Shown: positions 34,749 through 45,902, numbered from the stretch's first letter. The stretch is 64,000 bases of DNA from Microbacterium sp. Leaf151 (GCF_001424225.1 NZ_LMOR01000002.1:434001-498000), one strand, 5' to 3'. Numbers and translations: made by a program. Notes: generated from the sequence alone by a model not told the origin.

Positions 34749-35456
34749 GCGCGGGCGCGGCGACCGCATCTTGGTGGGATCGACGCCCTTGGGGATCGGC
34801 AGTGACGACAGCCCCTGCGAGACCGAGGACACGCGCTTGATGACGGCCGCCATCGTCGCACGGTCGACCTTCTTCGGGAGGCCTTTGATGGTCGAGGCGA
34901 GCTTCGCGATCGGCACCTCGTCGTCGCCGTGTCCGATGTAGAGCACCGTCACGGGAACGCCCGAGGCGATGCGCTGGACGCGACCGCGCTCCTCGCCCAC
35001 GAGGCGCGTGAGGCGGCTGCGGTTGCCCTCACCGATGAGGACGACACCCCCGCGGCCGATCGCGCGGTACAGAGCCTCCTGCGTGCGCGGGTTGACGCCC
35101 ACCGGGGTCTCGGAAGCCTGCCAGTTGCGGCCGAGGGACGACGACAGCACGTGGCCGGTGGCACCCGGCATGCCGTCGATCTTCTTGTACATCGCCGTGG
35201 TCGACAGGCGAGTCATGGTGATCATTGCGGCCAGGATGCCGGCCAGCAGGCCTGTCACCGCCCACAGGATGATGCTCCACACCGCCAGCGGCGGGATCAG
35301 GAAGCCGACGACCACGCCGAGGGCGATGCCCACCAGCACGATGCCGGCCAGCAGGAACGGCAGCCACCGGTACTCCTTCTGGGTGAAGGTGTAGAGGGTC
35401 TTGAGCTGCGAGAAGAAGCCCGGACGCTTCTCGGGCGTGGAAGTACGAGCGGCCAT
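34746..35456 (-). CDS. DUF4191 family membrane protein
   Basis: The 236-residue protein starts AARTSTPEKRPGFFSQLKTL, has two adjacent membrane helices (WLPFLLAGIVLVGIALGVVV and AVWSIILWAVTGLLAGILAA, about 30-85) and a cytosolic C-terminal domain with GRGGVVLIGEGNRSRLTRLV and VTVLYIGHGDDEVPIAKLA. This layout is the actinobacterial DUF4191 family, commonly encoded near glnA and RDD genes, as here. The cytosolic part suggests a ligand-binding or signalling role, but the function is unknown. ATG 35456 is chosen by the conserved N-terminus. Confidence 0.88.
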   Translation of the reverse strand: MAARTSTPEKRPGFFSQLKTLYTFTQKEYRWLPFLLAGIVLVGIALGVVVGFLIPPLAVWSIILWAVTGLLAGILAAMITMTRLSTTAMYKKIDGMPGATGHVLSSSLGRNWQASETPVGVNPRTQEALYRAIGRGGVVLIGEGNRSRLTRLVGEERGRVQRIASGVPVTVLYIGHGDDEVPIAKLASTIKGLPKKVDRATMAAVIKRVSSVSQGLSSLPIPKGVDPTKMRSPRPR

Positions 35457-35573
35457 GAGAACGATTCTATCTTCGACACCGCCCCCTCCTCCCCAGAGCC
35501 GTGAACGCGTCATCCGTCCCCGTTCCGACGTCGCCACGCCGCGGGCGGTGCCACCCTTCGCCACCATCGGGGG

Positions 35574-36680
35574 ATGAGCAGCTCCGCGACCTCCCTCCTG
35601 GTCGAACCGTTCGACGCCTACCTCCGGCGTCGCGCCCGAAGCGCCGTCGCGTTCACGGCGGGCGAGGCGGTCACGGCCGCGATAGCGCTGCTCCGTGGCT
35701 GCCGCGGCGCGACGGGACGATTCGCCGGCACACGATGGTGGCTGCGGGCCGATGGGTGCCCCGTCGCCGAAGAAGAGGAAGGGGGACCGGATGCCATCGC
35801 GGCCACGGCCGAGACGCTGGAGCGGATCGCGACGATCACCGACGACGACGCCACCCGAGACATGTTGACGCGCGCCCGGGAGAGCGTGCTCACTCTGCCG
35901 CCTCGCGAGTGGGATGCCGTCGAGCGCCGACTCTTCCAGCATGCCTGCCCGATCCCGCTCGTCTTGGGACCGTTGACCCCGGTGGCGGAGGCGCCGCCCG
36001 CGCCGGCCCGGCAGGTGACGAAGGGAGCGCCGTCACGCATGCTCGAGCTCGTCGACGCCGATCTCGCCGACGCCGTGCACGAGGTGTTGCGCGACGTGCG
36101 TGCGCGATGGCGCAGCTCGCCGGCCGTCCGCTTCGGCGCGCTGTGCACCGCCGGTGCGGTCATCGTGGTGACGGCTCTGCTGGCGTGGCCGACCCACGAC
36201 GGGTCGGCGGCGTCGGCGCCCGAGCCGTCGGTCGCACGCGCCGCCGGCGGGTCTCCGTCGGCGAATGCACCATCGGCGCTCGCCCCGTCCACCGGCGAGC
36301 AGCCGGTATCCGTCGCGCCGACGGTGACACCTCCGTCACTGCCGCCCGATGAGGCCGTGAGCGAGCCCGAGCAGCAGCGACAGGCAAGCCCTTCGTCGCC
36401 CGGCGAGTTCGTCGGGACCGCCCGCGACCTGTTCGCGGAGATCGATCGATGCGACGGTGATGCCGCGTGCGTGGCGTCATATGAGGAGGACTCGGGGTTC
36501 CCGCGTGAGCCGCTGATCGCCGGCGCGGACGACGCCGACATCCACCTCGTCGACGACTTCGGCGGAGTCGTCGTCGTCCGGCTCAGCGTCGACTCCACCA
36601 CGCAGTACGTGACGCTCGTCAGGCAGGAAGACCGATGGCTGGTCCGCGCCGTCAGAGCGGTCGCGGACCAGCCATCATGA
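35574..36680 (+). CDS. Uncharacterised single-pass membrane protein
   Basis: A 368-residue protein that I do not recognise. Residues 1-180 form a helical cytosolic domain (EPFDAYLRRRARSAVAFTAG; LTLPPREWDAVERRLFQHAC). One membrane helix follows (FGALCTAGAVIVVTALLAW, about 184-202), then an Ala/Pro/Ser-rich linker (205-285) and a C-terminal outer domain from about 287 (TARDLFAEIDRCDGDAACVA) with a probable CDGDAAC disulphide. The layout resembles anti-sigma-like or substrate-sensing membrane proteins, but no domain match is claimed. ATG 35574 lies 117 bases after the divergent DUF4191 gene. It is convergent with sucB, 17 bases apart. Confidence 0.7.
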   Translation: MSSSATSLLVEPFDAYLRRRARSAVAFTAGEAVTAAIALLRGCRGATGRFAGTRWWLRADGCPVAEEEEGGPDAIAATAETLERIATITDDDATRDMLTRARESVLTLPPREWDAVERRLFQHACPIPLVLGPLTPVAEAPPAPARQVTKGAPSRMLELVDADLADAVHEVLRDVRARWRSSPAVRFGALCTAGAVIVVTALLAWPTHDGSAASAPEPSVARAAGGSPSANAPSALAPSTGEQPVSVAPTVTPPSLPPDEAVSEPEQQRQASPSSPGEFVGTARDLFAEIDRCDGDAACVASYEEDSGFPREPLIAGADDADIHLVDDFGGVVVVRLSVDSTTQYVTLVRQEDRWLVRAVRAVADQPS

Positions 36681-36697
36681 GCCGGTGTTCAGCTTCG

Positions 36698-38443
36698 TCA
36701 GATGCCGAGGTCGCCTTCGAACTGCGCCGCTTCGAGGCGTGCCTTGACCGCGCCGAGGAAACGGGCAGCGTCCGCACCGTCGATCGTGCGATGGTCGTAC
36801 GACAGTGCGAGGTACACGTAGGAGCGGACCGAGATCGCGTCCTTGCCGTCGACCGACACGACACCCGGCTTCTTCACGACGGCCCCGAGACCGAGGATGG
36901 CCGACTGCGGCAGGAAGACGATCGGGGTGTCGAACAGCGCGCCGCGCGAACCGGTGTTGGTCAGCGTGAACGTGCCGCCGGCGAGCTCGTCGGGCTTCAG
37001 CTTGTTGTCGCGCGTGCGCGCGGCGAGATCGGCGATCTCGCGAGCGAGCTGTGCGATGTTCTTGTCGCCCGCCTCCTTGATGACCGGCGTCAGCAGACCA
37101 CGCTCGGTGTCGACAGCGATCGCGACGTTCTCCTGGGCGGGGTAGACGATCTCGTCGCCCTCGACCGTGGAGTTGATGATCGGGTACGACTTGAGCGCCT
37201 CGATGGCCGCGATCGCGAAGAACGGCAGGAACGACAGCTTGTCGCCCGTCTTCTGCTGGAACTCGCCCTTCATCCGGTCGCGGAGGGCCGCGACCTTCGT
37301 CACGTCGACCTCGACGACCGTCGTCAGCTGAGCCGTCGCCTGCATCGACGCGACGGCGCGCTCGGCGATGACCTTGCGCAGACGCGACATCTTCTGGGTG
37401 GTGCCGCGCAGCGGCGAGACCTCCACTGGCGCCGGAGCAGCGGCGGGCGCGGCAGCCGCGGGAGCGGACGACGCGGCGGGTGCGGCTTTGGCTGCCTCGG
37501 CGGCCTTCAGCACGTCTTCCTTACGGATGCGACCGCCCACGCCGCTGCCCGTGACCGAGGCCAGGTCGACGCCCTGCTGCTGCGCCAGACGGCGCACGAG
37601 GGGCGTGACGTAGGTGATGTCGTCGTTCGACGACGCGGCCGGGGCCGGAGCTGCAGGCTTCTCCTCCGCAGCCGGAGCGGCGGGCTTCTCTTCTGCGGCG
37701 GGGGCCGGGGCGGCGGGCTTCTCTTCCGCGGGCGCGGGCTTCTCCGCGGCGGGGGCAGGCTGCTCGGCCGGCTTCTCTTCGGCGGCCGGAGCGGCGGGCG
37801 CCTCGGGCTGCGCCGCGGGAGCCGCACCGCTGCCGATGCGGGCGAGGGCGGCACCGACATTGACCGTCTCGTCTTCCTGCACGAGGATCTCCTGCAGCGT
37901 GCCCGCGACGGGCGAGGGAATCTCGGTGTCGACCTTGTCGGTCGAGATCTCGAGCAGCGGCTCATCGACGGCGACGTCGTCGCCGACGGCCTTCAACCAG
38001 CGGGTCACCGTTCCCTCGGTCACGCTCTCGCCCAGTTCGGGCAGCTTGACCTCGGTCGAGTCGCCATCGGCCGCCGGAGCCGGCTGCTCCGCCGGGGCCG
38101 ACTGCTCGGCCGGCGCAGACGCGGCGGGCGCGGCTTCCTCGGCGGGAGCCGACTCCTCTTCGGCCGGAGCGGCCTGCGGGGCATCGTCGGACGACGTCGC
38201 GCCCGAGCCGTCGCCGATCTTGGCGAGGACGGCGCCGACCTCGACGGTCTCGTCTTCCTGGACGAGGATCTCTTCGATCACGCCCGCGACGGGCGAGGGG
38301 ATCTCGGTGTCGACCTTGTCGGTCGAGATCTCCAGCAGACCCTCGTCCTCCTGGACGGTGTCACCGACCTGCTTGAGCCAGCGGGTGACCGTTCCCTCGG
38401 TGACGCTCTCGCCGAGAGCGGGGAGGACGACGGAAGTGCTCAT
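36698..38443 (-). CDS. sucB: Dihydrolipoamide acyltransferase E2, two lipoyl domains
   Basis: A 581-residue E2 of a 2-oxo acid dehydrogenase complex. Two nearly identical lipoyl domains carry Lys43 and Lys170 in [14 protein letters not shown]. After each is an Ala/Pro/Glu-rich flexible linker. An E3-binding domain ([20 protein letters not shown]) and a C-terminal catalytic domain with [13 protein letters not shown] follow. Annotation as SucB (2-oxoglutarate) is conventional here, but in actinobacteria the same E2 can serve both pyruvate and 2-oxoglutarate dehydrogenases. It follows lpdA (E3) after 54 bases in the same direction. Confidence 0.92.
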   Translation of the reverse strand: MSTSVVLPALGESVTEGTVTRWLKQVGDTVQEDEGLLEISTDKVDTEIPSPVAGVIEEILVQEDETVEVGAVLAKIGDGSGATSSDDAPQAAPAEEESAPAEEAAPAASAPAEQSAPAEQPAPAADGDSTEVKLPELGESVTEGTVTRWLKAVGDDVAVDEPLLEISTDKVDTEIPSPVAGTLQEILVQEDETVNVGAALARIGSGAAPAAQPEAPAAPAAEEKPAEQPAPAAEKPAPAEEKPAAPAPAAEEKPAAPAAEEKPAAPAPAASSNDDITYVTPLVRRLAQQQGVDLASVTGSGVGGRIRKEDVLKAAEAAKAAPAASSAPAAAAPAAAPAPVEVSPLRGTTQKMSRLRKVIAERAVASMQATAQLTTVVEVDVTKVAALRDRMKGEFQQKTGDKLSFLPFFAIAAIEALKSYPIINSTVEGDEIVYPAQENVAIAVDTERGLLTPVIKEAGDKNIAQLAREIADLAARTRDNKLKPDELAGGTFTLTNTGSRGALFDTPIVFLPQSAILGLGAVVKKPGVVSVDGKDAISVRSYVYLALSYDHRTIDGADAARFLGAVKARLEAAQFEGDLGI

Positions 38444-38497
38444 GAATAGTTCTCCTTCGTACCGGATGCGGTATCTAGCTTAGTGACCGGTTTGTGG

Positions 38498-39871
38498 TCA
38501 GAGTGCGTGCAGGGGCTTGCCGGCGAGGGCCAGGAAGGCCTCGCCCAGCGCTTCGCTCTGGGTGGGGTGAGCGTGGACGAACGGTGCGATGTCTTCCGGG
38601 TGCGCTTCCCACCCGACGGCGAGTTGCGCCTCGGAGATGAGTTCGCCCACCCGATCGCCCACGAGATGCGCCCCGATGACGGGCCCGTCGACCCGCCGGA
38701 CGATCTTGACGATTCCCGAGGTGCCGATGATCTCGCTGCGGCCGTTGCCGGCGAGGTTGTACTCGTACGCCTTGACGGCCTCGGATCCATAACGATCCTG
38801 GGCCTGAGCCTCGGTGAGCCCGACGGAGGCCACTTCCGGGTGCGAATAGGCGACGCGGGGAACGTGCACGTCGGGCACGAGCACGGGCGTCAAGCCCGCG
38901 ATCTCCTCGGCGACGAAGATGCCCTGCTGGAACCCGCGGTGCGCGAGCTGCAGGCCGGGCACGATGTCGCCCACGGCCCACACGTGCGCGGACGCCGTGC
39001 GCAGACGGTCGTCGGTCTGCACGAAGCCCCGGTCGAGCACGACTCCCGCCTCCTCGTAGCCGAGGCCCGCCGTGACGGGCCCACGCCCGACGGCGACGAG
39101 GACGTAGTCGGCCACGAGCTCCGATCCGTCGTCGAGGGTGACGGTCGCGGCATCCGTGGTCTGCGAGAGCGAGGCGAAGCGACGACCGAGCTGGAACGAG
39201 ATCCCGCGCTTGCGGAACGCCCGCTCCAGCGCCTTGCTCGACGACACGTCCTCGGCGGGCAGCAGGTGCGGCAGCGCCTCGACGATCGTGACCTCGACGC
39301 CGAACGAGCGCCACACGCTGGCGAACTCGACGCCGATCACCCCGCCGCCCAGCACCACGACGCGCTCGGGGATGACGTCGAGGTCCAGCGCCTGCTCGCT
39401 CGTGAGGACGCGGCCGCCGATCTCGAGGCCCGGCAGACTCCGGCTGTACGAGCCGGTCGCCAAGATGACGTCGGTGCCCCGGTACACGTCGTCGCCGACG
39501 CGGACGGCGGGGCCGGTCTCGAGCGTGCCCTCACCGGACACGACGCGGATGCCGCGCGCCGAGATGAGACCCTCGAGTCCCTTGAACTTCTTGGCGACGA
39601 TGCCCTCGCGGTAGGCACGCACGCGAACGGGGTCGATCCCGCCGAGGGTGACGTCGACGCCGATGTCGGCGGCGCCCCGGGCGGCGTCGGCCACCTCGCC
39701 CGCGTGCAGCAGAGCCTTGGTCGGGATGCACCCGCGGTGCAGACACGTGCCGCCGAGTTTGTCCTTCTCGACGAGCACGACGTCTTTTCCGAGCTCGGCG
39801 AGGCGGATCGCCGCAGCATATCCGCCACTTCCGCCGCCCAGCACGACGACGTCTGCCGTGTGGTCCGTCAT
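38498..39871 (-). CDS. lpdA: Dihydrolipoyl dehydrogenase (E3)
   Basis: This 457-residue flavoprotein reoxidises dihydrolipoyl groups of the E2 with NAD. The FAD motif VVLGGGSGGYAAAIRLAELG, redox disulphide GGTCLHRGCIPTK, NAD motif VVLGGGVIGVEFASVW and the C-terminal HAHPTQSEA with its catalytic His-Glu are all present. ATG 39871 overlaps the pepA stop by 4 bases, so translation is coupled. It is upstream of sucB in the leftward pepA-lpdA-sucB cluster and probably serves all 2-oxo acid dehydrogenases of the cell, including the AceE encoded at 14-16.6 kb. Confidence 0.96.
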   Translation of the reverse strand: MTDHTADVVVLGGGSGGYAAAIRLAELGKDVVLVEKDKLGGTCLHRGCIPTKALLHAGEVADAARGAADIGVDVTLGGIDPVRVRAYREGIVAKKFKGLEGLISARGIRVVSGEGTLETGPAVRVGDDVYRGTDVILATGSYSRSLPGLEIGGRVLTSEQALDLDVIPERVVVLGGGVIGVEFASVWRSFGVEVTIVEALPHLLPAEDVSSSKALERAFRKRGISFQLGRRFASLSQTTDAATVTLDDGSELVADYVLVAVGRGPVTAGLGYEEAGVVLDRGFVQTDDRLRTASAHVWAVGDIVPGLQLAHRGFQQGIFVAEEIAGLTPVLVPDVHVPRVAYSHPEVASVGLTEAQAQDRYGSEAVKAYEYNLAGNGRSEIIGTSGIVKIVRRVDGPVIGAHLVGDRVGELISEAQLAVGWEAHPEDIAPFVHAHPTQSEALGEAFLALAGKPLHAL

Positions 39872-41334
39872 CGTGCCGCCTCCGCGGAGAGCATCTCGAC
39901 GAGCGAACGGACCGTCGCGCCGGTCACACCCTTGTCGGTGTACCCGAACGGCGCCGACTTGTTCATACCGACTCCGGCGATGTCCAGATGCACCCAGGGG
40001 ATGCGGGCAGCGTCCGGATCTTCGGAGACCCGACCGATGAAGTGCCGCAGGAAGAGACCGGCGAAAAGCGAGCCGCCCGCCGGGTCGCCGATCTTGGCGT
40101 TCTGCAGATCGGCGATGGGGGAGTCGAGGTCGTCGACCATGTGGTCGGGCAGGGGCAACTGCCACGCCGGCTCGGAGGCACGGCCGGCCGCCGCGAGGTA
40201 CTCCGCCACGGCGTCGTCGTCGCCCATGACACCGGCGTGGCGGTTTCCGAGGGCGACCGTGATGGCACCGGTCAGCGTGGCCACATCGACGATGAGGTCG
40301 GGCTTCTCACGGCTGGCCGCGGCCAGACCGTCGGCCAGCACGAGGCGCCCCTCCGCGTCCGTGTTCAGGACCTCCACGGTGGTGCCGTCGAGCGTGCGCA
40401 GCACGTCTCCGGGACGGATGGCCCGGCCGGACGGCATGTTGTCGGCGATGCACAGCCACGCGCTGACCCTGACCGGCAGGCGTATCTCGGCTGCGGCTTT
40501 CAGCACCGCGAGCACGGTGGCGGCGCCGCACATGTCGTATTTCATGCCGACCATGGATGCCGCGGGCTTGAGCGACAATCCGCCGGTGTCGAACGTGATC
40601 CCCTTGCCGACCAGCGCGACGTGACGCTGGGCACCCGCGGGGGAGTAGTCCAACCGCACCAGTCGGGGCGGACGGTCGGACCCCTGCCCGACACCCAGGA
40701 TGCCGCCATACCCGCCCTCGCGGAGGGCCGCCTCGTCGAGCACCTCGACCTCGACGGGGAGTCCCTCGACGGCCTTGACGGCGGCGTCGGCGAAGTCAGC
40801 GGGTCCGAGCCACTCGGCGGGGGTCGTCACCAGATCTTTCACCAGCGCCACAGCGCCCGAGACGGCGGCGACGGCGACGGTGTCGGCGTCGGACGGCGCC
40901 GCGGACGCGAAGACGCTGACGCGCGCGGCGCGCACCTTCGCGGACTTCTTCTTGTAGTCGGCGAAGCGATACCCGCCGAGGGCCGCGCCCTCGGCCAGCG
41001 GACGCCACGGGGCGTCGACGAGGGCCTGGACCGCCACGTGCGAGAACCCGGTGAGCTGACGAACGCCCGTACCCGCGGCATCCCGCAGCGCCGAGTCACT
41101 CGGATCGGTGCCCGCACCCACGACCGCCAGCGGCGTGTTCACGCCCGGCACGTGCACCCGCTGGAAGGAGCCGGTCGCGCCCGTGAAACCGACGGCCGAC
41201 AGTGCGCCGCCGAGGCCGTCCCATCCGTCGGGATCCGGTGCCCCCTCCGAAACAGTCGGGACGATCAGGAGGATCGCGTCGGCGTCGGACTCGAGAACGG
41301 GGGCGTCGGTGTACGCCACAGAGGGGAAGGGCAT
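39868..41334 (-). CDS. pepA: Leucyl aminopeptidase (M17)
   Basis: A 488-residue manganese/zinc aminopeptidase. The catalytic C-terminal domain shows VGKGITFDTGGLSLKPAASM (metal Asp and Lys), the conserved MKYDMCGAATVL, and NTDAEGRLVLADGLAAA, the M17 signature with metal Asp and Glu and catalytic Arg. The N-terminal roughly 170 residues form the less conserved hexamer-contact domain. I chose ATG 41334 (PFPSVAYTDAPV) because AGGATGGA precedes it; ATG 41343 is 9 bases upstream. It removes N-terminal residues from peptides in the cytosol. Confidence 0.94.
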   Translation of the reverse strand: MPFPSVAYTDAPVLESDADAILLIVPTVSEGAPDPDGWDGLGGALSAVGFTGATGSFQRVHVPGVNTPLAVVGAGTDPSDSALRDAAGTGVRQLTGFSHVAVQALVDAPWRPLAEGAALGGYRFADYKKKSAKVRAARVSVFASAAPSDADTVAVAAVSGAVALVKDLVTTPAEWLGPADFADAAVKAVEGLPVEVEVLDEAALREGGYGGILGVGQGSDRPPRLVRLDYSPAGAQRHVALVGKGITFDTGGLSLKPAASMVGMKYDMCGAATVLAVLKAAAEIRLPVRVSAWLCIADNMPSGRAIRPGDVLRTLDGTTVEVLNTDAEGRLVLADGLAAASREKPDLIVDVATLTGAITVALGNRHAGVMGDDDAVAEYLAAAGRASEPAWQLPLPDHMVDDLDSPIADLQNAKIGDPAGGSLFAGLFLRHFIGRVSEDPDAARIPWVHLDIAGVGMNKSAPFGYTDKGVTGATVRSLVEMLSAEAAR

Positions 41335-41406
41335 GGTGTCCATCCTAGGTTCGCGCGTGTTCGCTAGCAGCGGGACGCACCGCCGCCGGCCCGGGGGGAG
41401 CGCTCG

Positions 41407-41412
41407 TAAAGT
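41407..41412 (+). promoter_or_regulatory. Leaderless-type -10 element (TAAAGT)
   Basis: TAAAGT ends 6 bases before ATG 41419 of the PAC2 gene; no ribosome binding site is seen. Confidence 0.5.
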
Positions 41413-41418
41413 GGACGT

Positions 41419-42345
41419 ATGCCCGTATCCGCACCGCTGTACGACCGCGCTCCCGCGGCACCGCCCGTGCCGTCGGGCTTGCCGCTGGTGATCTCGCTCA
41501 CCGGGTTCACCGACGCCGGTGGCGCCGTGACGCGGTTGGTCGAGTACTTCCGCAACGACCTCGAGCCCAACCCCGTGGTCGTCTTCGACAACGACCTGCT
41601 GCTCGACTACCGCGCTCGCCGGCCGATCATCACTTTCGTCGAGGACCACCTCACCGACTACCGCCCCGCGCGTCTCGAGCTGTCGCTCGCGCACGACTCG
41701 ACGGGGCAGCCCTTCCTTCTGCTCGCCGGCTACGAGCCCGACTTCCTCTGGGAGGCCTTCGCCGAGTCCGTGCTCGAGTTGGCGGCCGGGCTCCAGGTGT
41801 CGTCGGTGACGTGGGTGCACGCGATCCCCATGCCCGTGCCGCACACCCGCCCGATCGGCACGACGGTCAGCGGAACCCGTCCCGACCTCGCCGAAGCCCA
41901 CTCGGTGTGGCGTCCCCACACGCAGGTCCCGTCGACGGCGGGCCACTTGCTGGAGTTCCGCTTCGCCGAGGCCGGAGCCAAGGTGGTCGGCTTCGCCCTG
42001 CTCGTTCCCCATTACCTGGGCGACACCGAGTACCCGGCGGCCGCCCTGGCCGCCCTCGACAGCCTCACCGCCGCCACGGGCCTGGAGTTCTCGGGCGAGG
42101 TGCTGCGCGAAGAGAATCGTGAGTTCCTCACGAAGGTCACCGAGCAGGTCGAGGCCAGCGACGAACTCACGCGCATGCTCGAGAACCTCGAAGAGCGTTA
42201 CGACGCCTACATGGCGGGCTCGACACAGGCGACGCCGATCATCCACACGGGCGATCTGCCCAGCGCCGACGAGCTGGCCGCCGAGCTGGAGCGCTTCCTC
42301 GCGACGCGTCCCGGCGACGACGATCGCCGCGGCAAACTCGGCTGA
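41419..42345 (+). CDS. PAC2 family protein
   Basis: A 308-residue protein of the PAC2 (proteasome assembly chaperone 2-like) family. It starts with LVISLTGFTDAGGAVTRLVE, has the family core LLAGYEPDFLWEAFAESVLE and WVHAIPMPVPHTRPIGTTVS, and ends in a helical acidic tail. The bacterial members are common in actinobacteria, some of which have proteasomes, but Microbacteriaceae often lack one, so a chaperone role for a proteasome is uncertain. It is cytosolic and divergent from pepA with a leaderless start. Confidence 0.9.
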   Translation: MPVSAPLYDRAPAAPPVPSGLPLVISLTGFTDAGGAVTRLVEYFRNDLEPNPVVVFDNDLLLDYRARRPIITFVEDHLTDYRPARLELSLAHDSTGQPFLLLAGYEPDFLWEAFAESVLELAAGLQVSSVTWVHAIPMPVPHTRPIGTTVSGTRPDLAEAHSVWRPHTQVPSTAGHLLEFRFAEAGAKVVGFALLVPHYLGDTEYPAAALAALDSLTAATGLEFSGEVLREENREFLTKVTEQVEASDELTRMLENLEERYDAYMAGSTQATPIIHTGDLPSADELAAELERFLATRPGDDDRRGKLG

Positions 42346-42622
42346 CCCGACGACGGCGGCTCCCCGCCGACGACGCCGAACCTATTCAGAGCGCCGAGTC
42401 CCCGGCATCCGGGAATGCTCGTCGGCGCGTCCGCGTTGTCTACGCATAGATCCCCGGTCCACGTCAAGTCCTGGTCCGAGGATGTGAGACAATAAAGAAC
42501 CTGACCCATTGTCAACCGGTCCAGGAGCCCCCGCTCCTCGGATCGGGACTTGACAAGGGTCTTACTAGTGTCCGAGAACGACCGGCGGCCGTGCAACGTA
42601 CGTTCCCGGTGAAAGGCGAAAC
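42346..42622 (+). promoter_or_regulatory. Promoter region of the primary sigma factor gene
   Basis: This 277-base gap lies upstream of the sigma factor gene. TTGACA occurs at 42550-42555, but the nearest -10-like TAGTGT (42566-42571) is only 10 bases away, so the pair is not convincing. No small gene or RNA is recognisable. Confidence 0.3.
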
Positions 42623-43947
<1,325 letters not shown>

Positions 43948-43951
<4 letters not shown>

Positions 43952-44646
43952 GCGGCGAGGCCAACGCCGGCAAGGCGCTCACCCGCACCGTCGAGGGCAC
44001 CTCGTACGCCCGCATCCCGATCCGAACCCGGGTCGTCATGCCGGGCGACGACCTCGACGCCTTCATTCTCGAGTACGCGAAAGATGCCGTGCAGCCGGGC
44101 GACCTGCTGTTCGTCACCGAGAAGATCGTCGCGATCACGCAGGGACGCTCGTACAAGCTCGACAGCATCCAGCCCAGAAAGCTCGCGCTGTTCCTGTCCA
44201 AGTACGTCACCCGCACGCCCTACGGCATCGGACTCGGCATGCCCGAGACGATGGAGATGGCGTTGCGCGAATGCGGGACGCCCCGCATCCTGTTCGCTGC
44301 GGCCGTCTCGGCCGTGACGAAGGCGTTCGGGCGAAAGGGCGATTTCTACCGCATCGCCGGCGATAAGGCCCGCGCGATCGACGGCCCCACCTCGGGCACG
44401 ATCCCGCCGTACAACCAGGCCGTGGTGCTGGGGCCCGACCGCCCGCGCGAGGTCGCTGCGCGCCTGAAGTCGCTGCTCGGCGGCGACCTGCAGGTGGCGG
44501 TCGTCGACATCAACGACCTGGGCGGCAACATCCTCGGTTCGACGATGGACAAAGCGGGAGAGAAGCGCCTCGTCGCCATCCTGAAAGACAATCCGCTCGG
44601 TCAGGGACACGAGTCCACGCCGCTGGGCATCGTCCGCCACGGCTGA
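43948..44646 (+). CDS. Coenzyme F420-0:L-glutamate ligase-like protein (CofE family)
   Basis: A 232-residue protein with the CofE fold signatures: an N-terminal [51 protein letters not shown] and a [15 protein letters not shown] segment. Typical CofE proteins add glutamates to coenzyme F420, but many actinobacteria encode this single-domain relative next to rpoD with no other F420 genes nearby, so the true substrate may differ. ATG 43948 overlaps the sigma factor stop by 4 bases, meaning coupled translation. It ends at a strong terminator. Confidence 0.82.
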
Positions 44647-44656
44647 CGCGACCCTG

Positions 44657-44690
44657 CGAAGGCCCGCTCCGTTCACGGGGCGGGCCTTCG
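44657..44690 (+). terminator. Terminator hairpin after the CofE-like gene
   Basis: CGAAGGCCCGC (44657-44667) pairs with GCGGGCCTTCG (44680-44690) around a 12-base loop, 11 bases after the stop codon. Confidence 0.8.
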
Positions 44691-44804
44691 CCGTATCCGG
44701 ATGCCACGACTCGGAGCCGGCCCCCGCGACACGCTCGGGGTCCTCGACGCTGGGGCCGTCGACGCCGGATGTCGCAGCCCGTCGAAGCCACCGGGATAGA
44801 GCGA

Positions 44805-44831
44805 AGGCCCGCCCCTCGCGGGAGCGGGCCT
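44805..44831 (-). terminator. Terminator hairpin after the ATP-grasp gene
   Basis: AGGCCCGC (44805-44812) pairs with GCGGGCCT (44824-44831) with additional GC pairing inside. It lies 16 bases beyond the stop of the leftward ATP-grasp gene. Confidence 0.7.
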
Positions 44832-44846
44832 ACGCGGCATCCGGTG

Positions 44847-45869
44847 TCAGAAACCGATAGCGGCCTGGTAGCGCGGCTTGTGACCGGTGCGGATACCGGT
44901 GACGCTCGGCTTGTTCTCGTAGACACCGGCGCCCCAGTTGCCCTCGACGAGCACGGGGCCGTCGGGGCCGACGACGATGTCCCAGCCGACGTACTGCACC
45001 TGCGGCACGACGCGCGCGACCTGATCGACGAACGCCTTGACCTCTTCGATCAGCGGAAGCTGGAAGTCGGCGATGCGGACACCCGAATCGGGGTGCAGCT
45101 CGTGCACGTGCCCGTGGGAGTCGTACCCGGCCCCGAGCGCGCGACCGTCGTCATCGAGCATCGTGTAGAAGCCGCCGAACGTCATCTGGTCACTGACAGC
45201 GCCGCGGCCGAACTTCTGGGCCATCGCGAGGATGTGCGTCGTCTCTCCGTCGAAGAACGCGGTGACGCGCGTGGTGTTCACGGTGCCGGGGCAGACCGCG
45301 GCAAGGTCGTCGTGCTGACGGATGACCTCCTCGACGAGGATCTCGCCGCGTTCGAGCAGACCGCGGTGGAAGGCGTCCCAGTCGGCGACCTCGGCCGCGT
45401 GGTATCGGTGCACACCGGTTCCCGCCTGGCCGACGGGCTCCTTCGTGACGACGGTGCCCAGACGCTCGGCGAAGGCGCGCAGCTCGTCGGCGTTGTGGGC
45501 ATCGACCACCATCCACTCGCGGCGGAGGAACTCGCTGAAACGCCGGTCGAAGGCGACCTTGTCCTGGAAGATGCCGCGGAAGTCGGGGTGGTCGTACTTC
45601 TGCGAAATCTGGTTCGACACCGGGTGCGTCATGTACGTCGCGCGCTCGGCCGGGGTGAGGATCGCGAAGTCGTAGTCGATGTAGTCCTGGAACCCGACGT
45701 TCTTCACGCCCGCCTGGAAGAGCATGTCGCCGACGACGAGCGGCAGCGATTTGCCGTGCTGCGCCGAGGCCTCTTTGGCCCGTTCGATCACCGAGCCCAC
45801 GTCGATGCGGCGGGCACGTCCGGCGAGGTAGCGCAGACGGGTGACGGGGGAGAAGCCGTGGGTAGGCAT
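44847..45869 (-). CDS. Sugar-transfer-associated ATP-grasp protein
   Basis: A 340-residue protein of the ATP-grasp superfamily resembling ATPgrasp_ST. The ATP-binding region includes VTKEPVGQAGTGVHRY and ILVEEVIRQHDDLAAVCPGT, and the metal-binding end reads YVGWDIVVGPDGPVLVEGN. The N-terminal 100 residues (YDFAILTPAERATYMTHPVS) match the family lead domain. Members are often in cell-envelope polysaccharide loci. The divergent neighbours are alanine racemase-like genes, which fits a cell-wall role, perhaps joining an amino acid or peptide. Substrates are unknown. ATG 45869 is used; GGAGCG lies upstream. Confidence 0.78.
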   Translation of the reverse strand: MPTHGFSPVTRLRYLAGRARRIDVGSVIERAKEASAQHGKSLPLVVGDMLFQAGVKNVGFQDYIDYDFAILTPAERATYMTHPVSNQISQKYDHPDFRGIFQDKVAFDRRFSEFLRREWMVVDAHNADELRAFAERLGTVVTKEPVGQAGTGVHRYHAAEVADWDAFHRGLLERGEILVEEVIRQHDDLAAVCPGTVNTTRVTAFFDGETTHILAMAQKFGRGAVSDQMTFGGFYTMLDDDGRALGAGYDSHGHVHELHPDSGVRIADFQLPLIEEVKAFVDQVARVVPQVQYVGWDIVVGPDGPVLVEGNWGAGVYENKPSVTGIRTGHKPRYQAAIGF

Positions 45870-45902
45870 GCACGCTCCGGGGTCGGGGACGACGGACCCC
45901 GT

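Noticed and set aside
42550-42571. TTGACA with TAGTGT as a sigma-70 promoter of the sigma factor gene
   Set aside because: The spacing is 10 bases, far from the usual 16-18, so the two do not form a convincing promoter.
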